The position numbers and the translations under genes were made by a program. From Manihot esculenta (taxonomy: Eukaryota > Streptophyta > Magnoliopsida > Malpighiales > Euphorbiaceae): DNA of 64,000 nucleotides. Location of the stretch: NCBI RefSeq assembly GCF_001659605.2, contig NC_035164.2:22734500-22798499 (forward strand). Direction: 5' to 3'. Under the pieces are notes generated by a model. That model was not told the origin of the DNA and ran no database searches. It saw nothing but the letters and a program-made list of their open reading frames with translations. This document shows, piece after piece, positions 11,595 to 23,368 of the stretch (the first letter of the stretch is position 1; every line of letters begins with the position of its first letter).

Positions 11595-11948
11595 TGTTGA
11601 AAAATCCCGAGATTATTACAACCCAGAGGCGCAGCGAAAAAATAAAAATCTCTGATTTCCTTTCCCAGAATCCGAGTGCTTCGTTTAATTCACAAGAAGG
11701 ATATGAGACTAACCTGTTAATCTCGTCGAGAAGATACAATGTTGGACTGATGGTGCTGCTTTTTAAAACGAACACCCTCTATGGTATCCACACGAACGTC
11801 TTCTATCCTTCTAGAGTGCTAGCCCTCTCCAAGATAGATAGATTATGTGCTTCACAATCTGCAGTCTTTTAGACTGAGTTTTCTCAAAAAATGTCATCAC
11901 TCCTAAATTCGTAGGATTATTTATATGTTTCAGTCTTTTATTTTCAAA

Positions 11949-12012
11949 CAACTCCTTTTCCTAAAAGGAGTTGTGTTTTTCCCACAACTCCTTTTTCTAA
12001 AAGGAGTTGTGT
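11949..12012. repeat. Two adjacent hairpins in the copia LTR
   Basis: CAACTCCTTTT / AAAAGGAGTTG arms surround a three-base loop at 11949-11973. A very similar hairpin follows at 11983-12012, making a tandem pair of inverted repeats. Confidence 0.75.
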
Positions 12013-12104
12013 TCATAACCCACTATCACAATCTCGCAGATACTCAAATATCTTATGTGATAGAGTTCTTTATCTGTAACAGTTACAGATAGACTGCAGA
12101 TCTT

Positions 12105-12255
12105 TTAAATATTATTATCTCATAATAATAAATGATTAATAATAATAATACTTTATTATTATTAATTATATTAATAATAATAACACTTATTATTATTAAT
12201 TATATTAATGATTAATAATAATAACACTTTATTATTATTAATTATATTAATGGGC
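12105..12255. repeat. AAT/ATT-rich low-complexity tract
   Basis: Runs of AATAATAATA and TATTATTATTAATTATATTAAT alternate several times, making overlapping palindromes. It lies within the copia LTR. Confidence 0.85.
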
Positions 12256-13137
12256 TTTGGGCTTTTAGCCTATTAATATGTCATAGCACATCAACAACGT
12301 TCTTTTGTGTGTGATCCATTAGGCTCACATTAATTGGCAATAAGCCCAGTCCCACAAGACCCATAAGTCATAAGTGGCCTCTAGCAAGACATTATGACTA
12401 CCCAACTAATATGAGGATCAATAGTCCGATAAAGCCTAATAAATAGAACATGAATTAATCCTTTTGTCACACGATATCTAATTTGAACATAAGTCATGGT
12501 CAATGTCAAACTTATAATGTTCAAACTTATGATTTCTCGATTTCTAAGTAGACTGATAAATTCAAATGATATTGATCACACTATCAATTTATTTGAGCAC
12601 GGCCGTGCATTTCTCAGTCTCACTTATCGAGGGGCCCAAAAGATATCTCTCTCAGAGAGAGGGACAAATCCTATCTTGATTGTTCATTATCCTCTACATA
12701 ATTTATATTATGCTCAATCATAACCTTTATGATTGTTCGATTAAAGACAATATTTGGTTATGTCAAAACATAATAGTCCTCACGTTGGAAACCATGACAA
12801 TCTCAAGTCAAAGGATTAAGACATAACTATTTTGAGATTCACTTATGACAGTAACCCATGTAGTGATCTCAGTGCGGGTCCATCCAATACTTTGTTATCT
12901 AACAAGTATCTATGATTATTGAATTATATCAACATATACATAATCATCTCATGATTATCAATCAAAAATCATACTAGCTATATTTTATTATTATCAACAT
13001 AATAATAAGTAACCAGGGATGATAATTATTATTATGTAACATGTAAACAAATAATAATGATAAAAATCTCTTTTATTAATAACCAAAATGACATACAAAA
13101 AGGTCTAAGATAATGGCCTAGGGCATATACACTAACA

Positions 13138-13153
13138 ATCTCCCACTTGCACT
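13138..13153 (-). other. Polypurine tract of the copia element
   Basis: On the minus strand the sequence reads GTGCAAGTGGGAGAT, next to the LTR start TGTTAGTG. It is a typical plant Ty1/copia plus-strand primer. Confidence 0.8.
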
Positions 13154-13157
13154 AGGC

Positions 13158-13639
13158 CTAATCATACAAGTATCTAATACCCATAGACCTAGTGTGTTGA
13201 TCATGCTTGACCTGTGAAAGAGCCTTGGTTAGTGGATCTGCAATGTTGTCATTTGTGTCTAATTTATATATTTTGATATCTCCTCTATCAATGATCTCTC
13301 GAATAAGGTGATATCGTCTGAGTATGTGTTTAGATCTCTGATGAGATCTGCGCTCCTTTGCCTGTGCTATGGCACCGTTGTTATCACAATAAAGGTCCAT
13401 AGGATTTGCAATGCTGGGAACCACTCCCAACTCTGAGATGAATTTCTTCAACCAGACTGCCTCCTTAGCTGCATCTGATGATGTTATATACTCAGTTTCT
13501 GTTGTAGAATCTGCTACAGTGCTCTACTTGGAACTTTTCCAGCTAACAGCTCCACCATTTAAAGTGAATACGAATCCTGACTGTGATCTGAAGTCATCTA
13601 TGTCAGTTTGGAAACTAGCATCTGTGTAACCATTTACAA
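13158..13639 (-). pseudogene. pol: copia pol, RNase H end (minus strand), cut by element B
   Basis: The minus strand encodes the C-terminal RNase H of a Ty1/copia polyprotein. Motifs are 'YTDASFQTD.DDFRSQSG', 'TETEYITSSDAAKEAVWLKKF', 'LYCDNNGAIAQAKERRSHQR' and 'LTKALSQVKHDQHTRSMGIRY', which hold the usual acidic residues. An in-frame TAG lies after WKSSK, in the QSTVADST region where copia relatives have a sense codon. The upstream part (RT) continues at 30190 once B and one ACTAG copy are removed. RNase H would remove the RNA template during cDNA synthesis. The lineage within copia was not determined. Confidence 0.87.
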
Positions 13640-13643
13640 CTAG

Positions 13644-15761
13644 TGTAATACCCGGCTAGACCCCGGCATCGGAATTCCTACCTTCCGGTGGAATCTCCTT
13701 TGGAATCCAGAATTCTCGGATGTCGAAGCCTTCTAGAAGGGTAAAATAAAGGTTTTCTAAAATGTTTTTATATGTTTTTATTGTTTAAATGAAAAAAAGA
13801 AATTGAGTTTTGAAAAGAAAAGAGCTTGAGGGAAAATCCCAGGTTCGACCGCCGAACCTCATGTTCGGCCGCCAAACATGGGGCGGATGCGGAGGCACTT
13901 TTGGCTCCCGAAGGTGGTCTGGCCAGCCACCTATAAAGGGCCCCCTGTCTGAAAATGGACGAGTTTTCTCTCTCCATTTTCGGGCAAGGTGAGTCTCCGC
14001 CACCCCTTGTCGATCTTGTGCTTTTCCTTCAAGTCTCTCATGATTTTTATGAGTTTCTATCTTGTTTTTGAAGATTTTAAGCTAAGATCAAAGTTTTGAA
14101 ACTTGGAGACCCACGAAGCTCGATTTCTTCCAATCTCAAAGTTTGGATCACCTCTCCTCTCGATCTTCAAGAGGTAAGCGTAGATCCTCACCTTGTTTTA
14201 TGTTTTTAGTGAGTTTTAAGGGGTTTTAAGGGTGGTTAATGCATGTTTAGAGTAAATATAAAATGTTAGGGTTATGTTAGTTTAATGAGAAATGTGATGT
14301 TAAATGTGATGTTTGTTGGGGTATAGGCTAGTTTTATGCCCCTATATGCTTGAATAAGTGTTTATGCATGTTTTAGAATAGTTGAATGCATGTTGTGAGG
14401 TTTTAGATGGCTGAATGTGGGATAGCAGAATCGGGTTCTACCACCCAGGAGAATCCAGGTTCAGCCGCCGAACTTGCCTGAGGAGGCAAGTTTGGCCGCC
14501 TAAGCTCACCCCCGAAAGTTTGGACTTTCGGCTCTGGAGGGGAGTTTCGGCCGCCGAACTTGCCCCCGAAGGTTTGGACTTTTAGATCTATAGGGACCTT
14601 CGGCCGCTGAACCTGCCGCCGAAAGTCCCCTGTCTAGTCTTCCTTTGTTAGTTTTCTATGCATGTTTTGATGATGTTTTAGGGGGTTTTTGGGGAGATGT
14701 TTAGAGTCTTTATAGAGTCGTTTGGGTCCCTCATTTGAGTCCACCTGTGTAGGATCGGACCTGAGGAACCGAGGTGATAAGCAGTGAGATAGCTGCTTCA
14801 GAGTTAGTTCAGAGTCAGTCAGAGGTGAGTAGAACATAACTTCTTTTATTTTCAAAGTAATCAAACTTTTAAGCATATTCATGCTTCATGATATGTATTA
14901 GGCTATTTGCATTAGACTTCATGAATATGCTGCATTGCATTATTTATTATTGATGTGGATGGACAACAGGACGACCCATTACCCCTCTAGATGTTATGTT
15001 ATGTAATGAAAGACCAGGGCTGCCATTCTACGCCTCTAGCACAGAGTATAGGAAAGACCAGGTGTGCCCTGCACTACGTCCCTGGCACACAGCTTATGTT
15101 ATGTAATAGAAGTCCTAAGGAGCTCTACCGAGGGCCGGGCACAGAGTAGAGGGATTTTTGGATCAGTCCATCCGTGATGTGAATTGTTTGTGTTGTGACG
15201 CATTTCATGAAAGCATATATTTAATGAACCGTTTTTACTGTTCTGCTCACTGGACTTTAGTAGCTCACCCCTTTTCCTTAACCCCCAAGTTGCAGGGCCA
15301 GAGATAGCTCAGAAAGTCAGCAAGGGTAAAGGCTATGTATATGTAATAAATTAGTAGTGGACATGTAATGTAAAATAATGTAATGTAATGTAAAGTAGAG
15401 TGATGTTTTATGGATTAGTATTGTGCTTGGCCCTAACAGTAGTGGTAATCCCTTTTGTACATGATCTGTATGTAATGTTTTTAATGATGTTATCTGATGA
15501 ACCAAGCTTGCTATATGAAATGTGGACCCAACTAGAGCATTTGATGAGGGCTCTAGTATGGGGTTTTATGTTTACAGTTATGGTGCATGCACAGGTCAAG
15601 CTTGGTGTATGAAAAGTTTAAAATTTTTTATACAAATGTATGATCATGTATGGGATTTATCAGGTATGACAGAATGTAGGTTAGGCTTGCTACGGGTTCC
15701 GGCGACCTTAAGTCGATCTGAATCCTAGCGCCAGTAGCGGTCCGGTTCCCGGGTCATTACA
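13644..15761 (+). repeat. 5' LTR of element B
   Basis: 2118 bp. It carries a dyad pair (13844, 13864), TATA box 13932-13938, donor-like AG|GTAAGC (GT at 14174-14175), a GC-rich array about 14458-14625, then CCAGG/CCTGG-type repeats around 15010-15090, and the U5 end GGGTCATTACA. Confidence 0.94.
13844..13938 (+). promoter_or_regulatory. LTR promoter of B 5' LTR
   Basis: Two slightly degenerate dyads (TTCGACCGCCGAA at 13844 and TTCGGCCGCCAAA at 13864) are 20 bp apart. TATAAAG is at 13932, 68 bp after the second dyad start, the same geometry as A, D and G. Confidence 0.7.
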
Positions 15762-15764
15762 GAG

Positions 15765-15777
15765 TGGTATCAGAGCT
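15765..15777 (+). other. Primer binding site of B (initiator tRNA-Met type)
   Basis: TGGTATCAGAGCT starts three bases after the LTR end. The last base departs from the usual GCC. Confidence 0.9.
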
Positions 15778-16023
15778 CTAGGTTCATATGGTCAGACCTA
15801 GAGTGTGCTGGGCTCATAGATATTATTGAAGGGCAAGCACAATAGGAAAAATCATGTCCACTAGGATAGGATATAGAGTCCTATCTTGATGATGATGTGA
15901 AATGCCATGACTATATGCATGCGCATTAATGATATGTGATGTATGTGATGTGGGTTCATGTGTTTCCACATGAACCATATAATGCTAATGTTTATGTGTA
16001 TATGTTGTTTTTCAGAGAACAGA

Positions 16024-17778
16024 ATGCGAGGCACTCATCGATCTGCACGATTGACTGGAGTCCCACCTGAGAATGAGGGCATGGATGCCCTTCCCCCTGC
16101 TTTGCCAAGGGCAATGTCTAGTAGGTCCAGCAGAGAAGGGACATCAAGGGACCCTAGAAGGTCTTTTGATGTAAATAGGAGGAGAACAGATCCGGGTAGA
16201 ATGTCAGCTGATGTGAGGGGATCAGAGGAGGATGAACAGAGAATAGATGGTAGTCTGGGCATGAGTATGTCTGAAGAGGGTATGGGAGAGTCCCAAGGAG
16301 GCGCTCAGGCCTCAGGGTTTGCTCACCCACTCCAATATCAACCCTTTCCACAGGGCCTAAGGTATCCGATGGGGGGTACATCAGATTACTCCAGCTTTAA
16401 CCCATATCCCTCTTACATGCCTTATCCTCCTTTTTACCCACCATACCCACAGTACCCCATGTTTCCACCCTCACCTTTCTATCCAAATCCAGCAAACCCT
16501 AACCTAGGGAATGCTGCACCTCCTCCTCCACCAGCAGAACCTATAGTCCCTGACATCCAAACACCTAAACCTAGCTCATCTGTGGGGAGCAAGGTAAAGA
16601 TGACAGATTACCTGAAGCTGGATGCTCCCAAGTTCAAGACAGGTGATGATCCGTTTGAGTACCTCAGAACGGTCAAAATGATAACAGATGAGCTGGGAGC
16701 TAATGACAGTAGAGCCATTCAGATGGCGGGGTTCATATTGAAATGTAAGAAAGCTCGGGAGTGGTTTAAAAACTATGTGGACCCAAGGCTGGATAGCCTA
16801 TCCTGGGAAGAGTTTGCCAATGAGTTTGCTGGATGGGATTTTCCAGACAGTGCTAGGGAGCTGAAAGTTATTGAGTTTGAGCAGTTGAGACAGACAGAGG
16901 ATATGAGTGTCGATGAGTACACGAATAAGTTTCTGGAGTTTCTACAGTATGTGGGTCAGGCATATGACACAGATCAAAAGAAAGTTAGGAGGTATACCAT
17001 GAGGCTCCACTCTAGGTATTCCTCCCTGATCCTAGCAGCAGAGAAGGAGAGCTTCCACACCATAGTGGATGCGGCAAGAAAGATGGAGGCTAGTGCCATC
17101 ATTCAAGGAACAGTGAAACAGCATGTGGCACAGTCCTCGGGTTTCAAGACCTTAGGTTCAGGGAAGTTCGACCTCTCTTCTTTGAGTGCAGCAACTTCGG
17201 GTAGCAAAAAGTGGGTCAGAGGCTCTAAAAAGCCGAATAAGAATAAGTTCTGGAATCGATTGAAGTCGGGTCTGGGATTAGGTGGTGGTTCGAGCTCTGG
17301 TTCAGATGGCTCCGAATGCTTGAGGTGCGGTAAACCACACAAGGGAGTCTGTCGGTTTAGGACATCAGCTTGTTACAGATGTGGGCAAGAGGGACACATA
17401 GCACGGGAGTGTCCTAGAGTAGCCTTTATAGCACCGTCCCAGCAGATAGCTTCAGGTAGTGTGGCTCAGCCAGTAGCTCCAGCCATGACACAGGGTAGTG
17501 GTAGAGGCAGAGGGACAGCCTCTTCTTCAGCAGGTTCCCGGGGTGAAGGTCCATTAGCTCCAGCTCGGATCTTCACTGTGACACAGCAGGAGGCTAACAC
17601 GTCAAACACCGTGGTGTTAGGTAATCTCATCATTGGATGTTATGATGTGTATAAATTAATGGACCCTGGTGCATCTCATTCTTTTACTGCTCTGAGAGCC
17701 ATAGAGAGGTTGGGTTTGATAGTCTCTGGGTTAGAGTGTCCCCTTTGGGTCAGTGGACCCAAGATCCATCGGTGGTAG
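16024..17778 (+). pseudogene. gag: gag plus protease start of element B
   Basis: The start at 16024 (MRGTHRSARLTG) follows a TTTTTCAG acceptor-like site and matches A and D. The open frame is 584 codons. A charged N-terminus and Pro/Tyr-rich linker are followed by the capsid-like region from KMTDYLKLDAPKF to MEASAII. The nucleocapsid has the knuckle CYRCGQEGHIAREC at about 450-463 and a variant CLRCGKPHKGVC before it. The protease active site [10 protein letters not shown] has its Asp at about 547. The gag domain itself is unbroken. A deletion of about 4 bp near 17762, compared with D and F, shifts the frame so that protease and RT are no longer joined. Confidence 0.92.
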
Positions 17779-19619
17779 AGTCAGTCTATCGATATAGTCC
17801 AGTGTTTGTTGAGGGTAGATGCCTTCCAGCCGACCTTGTGGTTCTAGACTTGACGGATTTTGATGTCATTCTAGGGATGGACTGGCTATCTACTCATGGT
17901 GCTACCTTGGACTACAGAGACAAGGTAGTCAGGTTCAGAGATCAGGATGGGTCAGAGGTTGTCTTCAGGGGAGACAGGAGGGGTACACCTAGAGGTTTGA
18001 TATCAGCCCTACAGGCTCGTAGGTTGCTCAGGAGGGGTTGTCAGGGGTTTCTAGCTCATGTGAGAGAGCTTGATAGTCAGGTCAGGGAGCCCGCCTCAGT
18101 GCCCGTAGTCAGAGAGTTTCCAGATGTCTTCCCAGACGAGCTTCCAGGACTACCACCTGCTAGGGAGATAGAGTTTGAAATAGAAGTGATGCCTGGAACC
18201 AGACCAATCTCTATCCCTCCCTACAGGATGGCACCTGCAGAGTTAAAGGAGCTAAAGGAGCAGTTGCAAGAGTTGGTAGATAAGGGTTTCATCCGACCGA
18301 GTACCTCACCTTGGGGTGCCCCAGTGCTGTTTGTAAAGAAGAAGGATGGATCCCTAAGACTTTGTATCGACTACAGACAGTTGAACAAAGTCACTACCAA
18401 GAATAAGTATCCTCTACCCAGGATCGACGATCTATTTGACCAACTAGCAGGAGCATGTTGTTTTTCCAAGATAGATCTGAGATCTGGGTACCACCAGCTA
18501 CGAATCAGAGAGGAAGATGTGCCGAAAACGGCGTTCAGGACCAGATATGGGCACTATGAGTTCCTAGTAATGCCGTTCGGGCTAACCAATGCCTCTGCAG
18601 CATTCATGGACCTTATGAACAGAGTTTTCAACCAGTATTTGGATCACTTTGTTATTGTCTTCATTGATGATATCTTAGTGTATTTCAGAAACTCAGAGGA
18701 GCATGCCCATCATCTGAGGATAGTTTTACAGACCCTGAGGGAGCACGGCTTGTATGCCAAGTTCTCCAAGTGTGAATTCTGGTTGAGGAGCATCTCATTC
18801 TTGGGGCATGTTGTGTCAGAAAAAGGAATTGAAGTAGACCCCAAGAAGGTAAAAGCTGTAGCTAACTGGCCTAGACCCACTACAGTTACAGAGATTAAAA
18901 GCTTTTTGGGTTTGGCAGGTTACTACAGGAGGTTCGTCCAGGACTTCTCAAAAATTGCCACTCCTATGACCAGATTGACCAAGAAAAATCAGAGGTTTGT
19001 GTGGTCTGATCAGTGTGAAGAAAGTTTTGAAGAGCTGAAGAAAAGGTTAACGTCAGCACCGGTGTTAGCTCTGCCTACCAGTGATGAAGATTTCACCGTG
19101 TTTTGTGATGCATCTCGTGTGGGACTAGGTTGCGTGTTGATGCAGAATGAGAGGGTAATTGCTTATGCTTCTAGGCAGCTGAAGAAGCATGAGTTGAATT
19201 ATCCTACACATGACCTAGAGATGGCAGCTGTGATCTTTGCACTCAAGATGTGGAGGCATTACCTGTATGGGGTTAAATGTGAGATCTTTACAGATCATAA
19301 GAGTTTGCAGTACATCTTGAGTCAAAGAGAGTTGAACCTAAGGCAGAGAAGATGGGTAGAACTGCTTAGTGACTATGATTGCAAGATTCAGTACCATCCG
19401 GGTAAGGTAAATATTGTGGCAGATGCCCTAAGCTGGAAATCACTTGGCAGTTTATCCCATGTTACAGCAGAGAGAAGACCGGTGATGAGGGAATTCTACA
19501 AGCTCATTGATGAAGGGCTACAGTTAGAGTTGTCTGGTAGAGGTGCACTAGTGGCTCAGATGAGAGTGAAACCCGTGTTTCTGGAGCAAGTGGCACAGAA
19601 ACAGCATGAGGACCCATAG
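17765..19619 (+). pseudogene. pol: pol of element B: protease end, RT, RNase H
   Basis: This frame continues after the protease frameshift and is open to a TAG at 19617-19619. RT motifs are present in order: [32 protein letters not shown] (first catalytic Asp), [25 protein letters not shown] (Asp pair) and [17 protein letters not shown]. RNase H follows with [30 protein letters not shown] and [10 protein letters not shown]. The reverse transcriptase and RNase H active-site residues look intact. Breaks are the upstream frameshift and the final nonsense codon, where D and F have sense codons after HEDP. Confidence 0.92.
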
Positions 19620-20634
19620 TTGATGAAGATAGCCAGAGCTGTCTAGGCAGGCAAGAATGATGAGTTCAGATTTGACAACAAAGGGATCCTCCGTTACAGG
19701 AACAGGTTATGTGTACAAGATGACGTGAGTCTGAAGGGAGACATTATGAGGGAAGCTCATAATGCCAGGTACAACGTTCACCCTAGAGCCACCAAAATGT
19801 ACCAGGATCTGAAAAGAGTCAATTGGTGGCCAGTTATAAAAAGAGAAGTGGCACAGTTCGTGTCCGCCTGTGAGGTATGTCAGAGGGTGAAGCTGGAATA
19901 TCAGAAGCCGGCTGGAATGCTTAACCCACTGCCGATTCTAGAGTGGAAATGGGAGAATATAGCTATGAATTTCGTAGTGGGGTTACCGGCAACGTCCAAC
20001 AGACTAGACTCTATATAGGTGATTGTGGACAGACTAACCAAATCTGCTCACTTCATCCCTGTCAGGAGTGGTTATTCTGTGGAGTTGTTTGGTACAGGTG
20101 CTTTGATAGCCCAGATGAGAGTGCGCCCGTGTTTCTGAAGCAAGTGGCACAGAAACAGCATGAGGACCCATAGTTGGTGAAGATAGCCAGAGCCGTCCAG
20201 GCAGGAAAGAACGATGAGTTCAGATTTGACAACAAAGGGATCCTCCGTTACGAAAACAGGTTGTGTACCAGATGACGTGAGTCTGAAGGGAGACATTATG
20301 AGGGAAGCTCATAATGCTAGATAAAGTGTTCACCCTGGAGCCACCAAGATGTATCAAGATCTGAAGAGAGTCTATTGGTGGCCAGCTATGAAAAGAGAAA
20401 TGGCACAGTTCGTGTCCGCCTGTGAAGTATGTCAGAGGGTGAAGCTGGAACATCAGAAGCCGGCTGGAATGCTTAACCCACTACCGATCCCCGAATGGAA
20501 ATGGGAGAATATAGCTATGGATTTTGTGGTGGGGTTACCGGCAACGTCCAACAGACTAGATTCCATATGGGTGATTGTGGACAGACTGACCAAATCTGCT
20601 CACTTCATCCCTGTCAGGAGTGGCTATTCTGTGG
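19527..20634 (+). repeat. 555-bp tandem duplication inside B pol
   Basis: 19527-20081 (end of RNase H linker to mid integrase) is repeated as 20082-20634. The junction joins 'TTCTGTGG' of the integrase to 'GAGTTGTTTGG' of the linker. Both copies keep the same CCATAG stop, but they differ at many other bases. Confidence 0.85.
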
Positions 20635-20902
20635 ACAAATTGGTGCAGGTGTATGTTAATGAAGTTGTCAGGTTGCATGGGGCTCCGGTTTCAATAGTGT
20701 CAGATAGGGGACCCCAGTTCACCTCCAGGTTTTAGCAGAGTCTGCAGAATGCTATGGGCACCAAGCTAGACTTTAGCACTGCTTTCCATCCTCAGACTGA
20801 TGGATAGTCAGAGAGGACCATCCAGACTATAGAAGATGTGCTCAGAATGTGTGTGCTAGATTTTGGCGGTTCTTGGAGGCAGCATCTACCCTTGGTGGAG
20901 TT
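19620..20902 (+). pseudogene. Integrase section of B, duplicated and interrupted
   Basis: The first copy (frame from 19725) carries the HHCC-type zinc region ([30 protein letters not shown]) and core start ENIAMNFVVGLP, ending in a stop at about 20016. The second copy (from 20349) repeats it and continues through [14 protein letters not shown] and [14 protein letters not shown] to a TAG at 20733-20735. The third core motif (HPQTDG*SERT) follows with a further stop. The fold-back element interrupts at 20903. Integrase joins cDNA to the genome; this copy cannot be expressed intact. Confidence 0.87.
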
Positions 20903-21467
20903 TGTAACGACCCGAAAATCGGACCGCTACCGGCGCTAGGATCCGGGTCGACTTAAGGCCGCCGGGACCCGTAGATCATGTCCATTGCTAGCTATTACAT
21001 AAGCATGACATCTTTACTCTATCCGGACTCCCGCACTATATCCTGTACCTGTAAGCCTGGGGGAAAAGGGAGAGGGGTGAGCTAAAAGCCCAGTGAGTAG
21101 AGCTAGTATGTAATGAGTTTTATGGATGTTAGTGTGTGCTTGACCATAGATTGTTGTATCCCTTTTTATACATGATCTTAGAGATTTTGATGATGTTTAT
21201 GTAAACCAGCTCAACATAGATGTATGTTACCCATTGAGGGCATAGATGAGATCCCACAGAGGGATCAAGATTATGTTAATGTTATGCACAGGTTGAGTTT
21301 GGTTGATGTTAAATGGAAAGAAAAGTTTTAATTTTTATGTATATTGTTGATCATGTATGGGGTTAAGCAGGTTCACAGGATGCATGTTAGGCTTGCTACG
21401 GGTCCCGGCGGCCTTAAGTCGACCCGGATCCTAGCGCCGGTAGCGGTCCGATTTTCGGGTCGTTACA
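20903..21467. mobile_element. 565-bp fold-back mini-element with two LTR U5 ends
   Basis: It starts TGTAACGACCC and ends GGGTCGTTACA. The outer 72 bp (20903-20974 and 21396-21467) are perfect inverted repeats, each equal to the terminal U5 block of Tekay-type LTRs, closest by eye to G. The flanks are GAGTT at 20898-20902 and 21468-21472, a 5-bp duplication as made by retroelement integrase. Removing it restores the integrase reading GVEFAYNN. Inside, the left half is reverse-complemented LTR text (around the ACTCACTGGGCT and TGGACATGAT segments) and the right half is direct LTR text from the TGTGCTTGAC segment to the end. There is no primer site, polypurine tract or ORF. Confidence 0.85.
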
Positions 21468-21472
21468 GAGTT

Positions 21473-21628
21473 TGCCTACAATAACAGCTATCATGCTAGC
21501 ATAGGGATGGCTCCTTATAAAGCTCTTTATGGGAGGAAGTGTAGGTCACCTGTTTGCTGGGAAGAAGTGGGAGAACGGGCCTTAGCAGGGCTGAGCTAAT
21601 AGAGATCACCAGCAGGGTAGTGCCCATT
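21473..21628 (+). pseudogene. Integrase fragment of B between fold-back element and E1
   Basis: The text encodes [38 protein letters not shown], the region after the integrase core, with a 1-base loss near 21591. It is cut by E1 at 21629 after CCATT. Confidence 0.8.
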
Positions 21629-23363
21629 TGATAGAGCATATTTTAGTCCATATTATCATGATCTTATTGATATTTATTTACATCTTTTCTACCTAATTTT
21701 GTGGTTTTAATCATGTTTTGCAGATATTAGGTGTAAAGAGACAATGTGGAGAAAATGCTCTTAAAACTGCCAAAAAGTGCCAAATATGGAAAGTTTTCAG
21801 AAAAGGAAAGTGCTCAAATAAGGGAAGTGCAGAAGAAAAAGCAAATAAGGAAAGCTCAGTTAGAAGATTATTTGAAATTCAAATCGCAGATATTTCTTTC
21901 CTTATTCAAAGATGTGCACACACTGCAGCTGTCATATCTTCCTATTTAGGCAGCAAGATCTCATGAAGACGCACTTGCCCCTTTTTCATTCAGCATTCAA
22001 AATTCAAACGAAGGCTCCACCAAAAAAGAAAAGACTGGACAGATTTCTTTCTCTTATGCATTCAATGACTGCGCTCCACTTCCTCTTCTGCAATCCGCAC
22101 GCATCCTTCCTCTTCTGAAGCCTGATCCGCGCGCCTCCTTCCTTCCGAAAAATTTGCAATGCGATTCCTTCCTTTTCAGCACTTTGGGCAGCCTCTTCAC
22201 TAATTAGAAAGCAAGTATGACCTAGGGCAGCACTTTCAACTATAAAAAGACACATAAGAAGCCTCCACACAACCTTTAAGCCCCCCTTGGGAGGCACCTA
22301 CGAAATACACATCTCTTCTTCTACCTTTCTTCTTTTCTTTTATTTTTAATTTTGTTTCAGCCATGAGAGGCTGAAATCTTTTATTCTAGTTGAAGATTAG
22401 GTGATACTTTAGTTGTTATATGGATTGGGAGACTTGATCAAACATTGTTTAACTTTTGATTGTTCAATATTCACGCAATTTCATGCTTGATTTCAATATT
22501 GCTTTGTTCTTTAGATCTACGTTGATTCTTGATTGCAAAGTAATAATATGTTAGTTTGGATGATTTAAGTCCGTAATTGCTTGAATTATTCAAACATAAG
22601 AACACTTGGTGTAAAAACTAAGAAAATTGTATGATCTAACGATATCTCATGCGTTTGAGTAGTTAGGATTGGATCTCTCTATCTCTTCATGCAATTAACA
22701 ATTGTTTTGATGCCTAAGGCCCAAGGACGTTCCTTGGCAATTTGTTAATTAGTAATTAATTAGAGGACGTTCCCTAATTGGTTTAATCATAAGGAGAGAT
22801 ATGGTGGTGAGAAGCGTCTTCCATCTCTATAACTAATCTATTGAATCAATCAAAAGAAACTAAGTGTCAATGATCAATCCCAACAACTGAAGTGGATCCA
22901 ATTCTTCAACTAGAGCTTTCTTATTATTTATTTCTCTTTATTTTTATTATTTGCTTTATTTTTATTGCTTTCAGTTTTAGATTAATTAAATTAATCTCAA
23001 ACCCCCCCATTTTACTTTTACTGCAATTTATTTTTATTCCGCTTTCAGTTTATCTCATTTTCAGTTTTATCTCGTTTCAGTTTATTTTACTTTCAGTTTT
23101 ATCTTGTTTCAGTTTTATCTCGTTTCAGTTTATTTTACTTTTAGTTTTATCTCGTTTCAGTTTTATCTCGTTTTAGTTTTATCTCGTTTCAGTTTATCTC
23201 GTTTTCAGTTTTCTTCTTTTTCAGTTTATTTTATTGGTCCTGATAAGGGAAATAGGTAAGTTCTTAATTCCCTGTGGATTCGATCCTTTCACCACTATCT
23301 GCAGTTGTAAATTGTTGATAACCAGAGAGGTTATTTTTTACCGGTTTCGACAACCGCGAGTCA
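21629..23363 (+). repeat. 5' LTR of E1
   Basis: 1735 bp, TG...CA. TATA box TATAAAA is at 22241-22247. Near the 3' end a polypyrimidine array of TTTTATCTCGTTTCAG-like units runs about 23035-23235. The end is GACAACCGCGAGTCA. Confidence 0.93.
23035..23235 (+). repeat. TTTTATCTCGTTTCAG-type tandem array in E1 5' LTR
   Basis: About ten imperfect units of 16-20 bp, each pyrimidine-rich and ending in CAG. Related arrays occur at about 27170-27380 (E1 3' LTR) and 34515-34690 (E4). Confidence 0.8.
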
Positions 23364-23368
23364 AAAAT

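Larger units (their letters stand above)
11595..13137 (-). repeat. 3' LTR of a Ty1/copia element (minus strand)
   Basis: On the minus strand it begins TGTTAGTGTATATGCCCTAG and ends TTTTTCAACA, with the short inverted ends TGTT/AACA. It directly follows a polypurine tract (reverse complement of 13138-13153) and the RNase H end, as expected for a 3' LTR. It contains an ATT/AAT-rich tract (about 12105-12255) and two hairpins near 11949-12012. The left flank TGCAT (11590-11594) would be the target duplication, but the partner copy lies outside the window. Confidence 0.85.

Noticed and set aside
12105..12255. Possible CRISPR-like or satellite array
   Set aside because: It is simple AAT/ATT low complexity inside a copia LTR, without regular spacers.
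20903..21467. Interpretation of the inverted-repeat insert as a classic MITE
   Set aside because: The 5-bp duplication, TG...CA ends and identity of the termini with LTR U5 ends point to retroelement integrase, not a DNA transposase family such as Mutator (9 bp) or hAT (8 bp).
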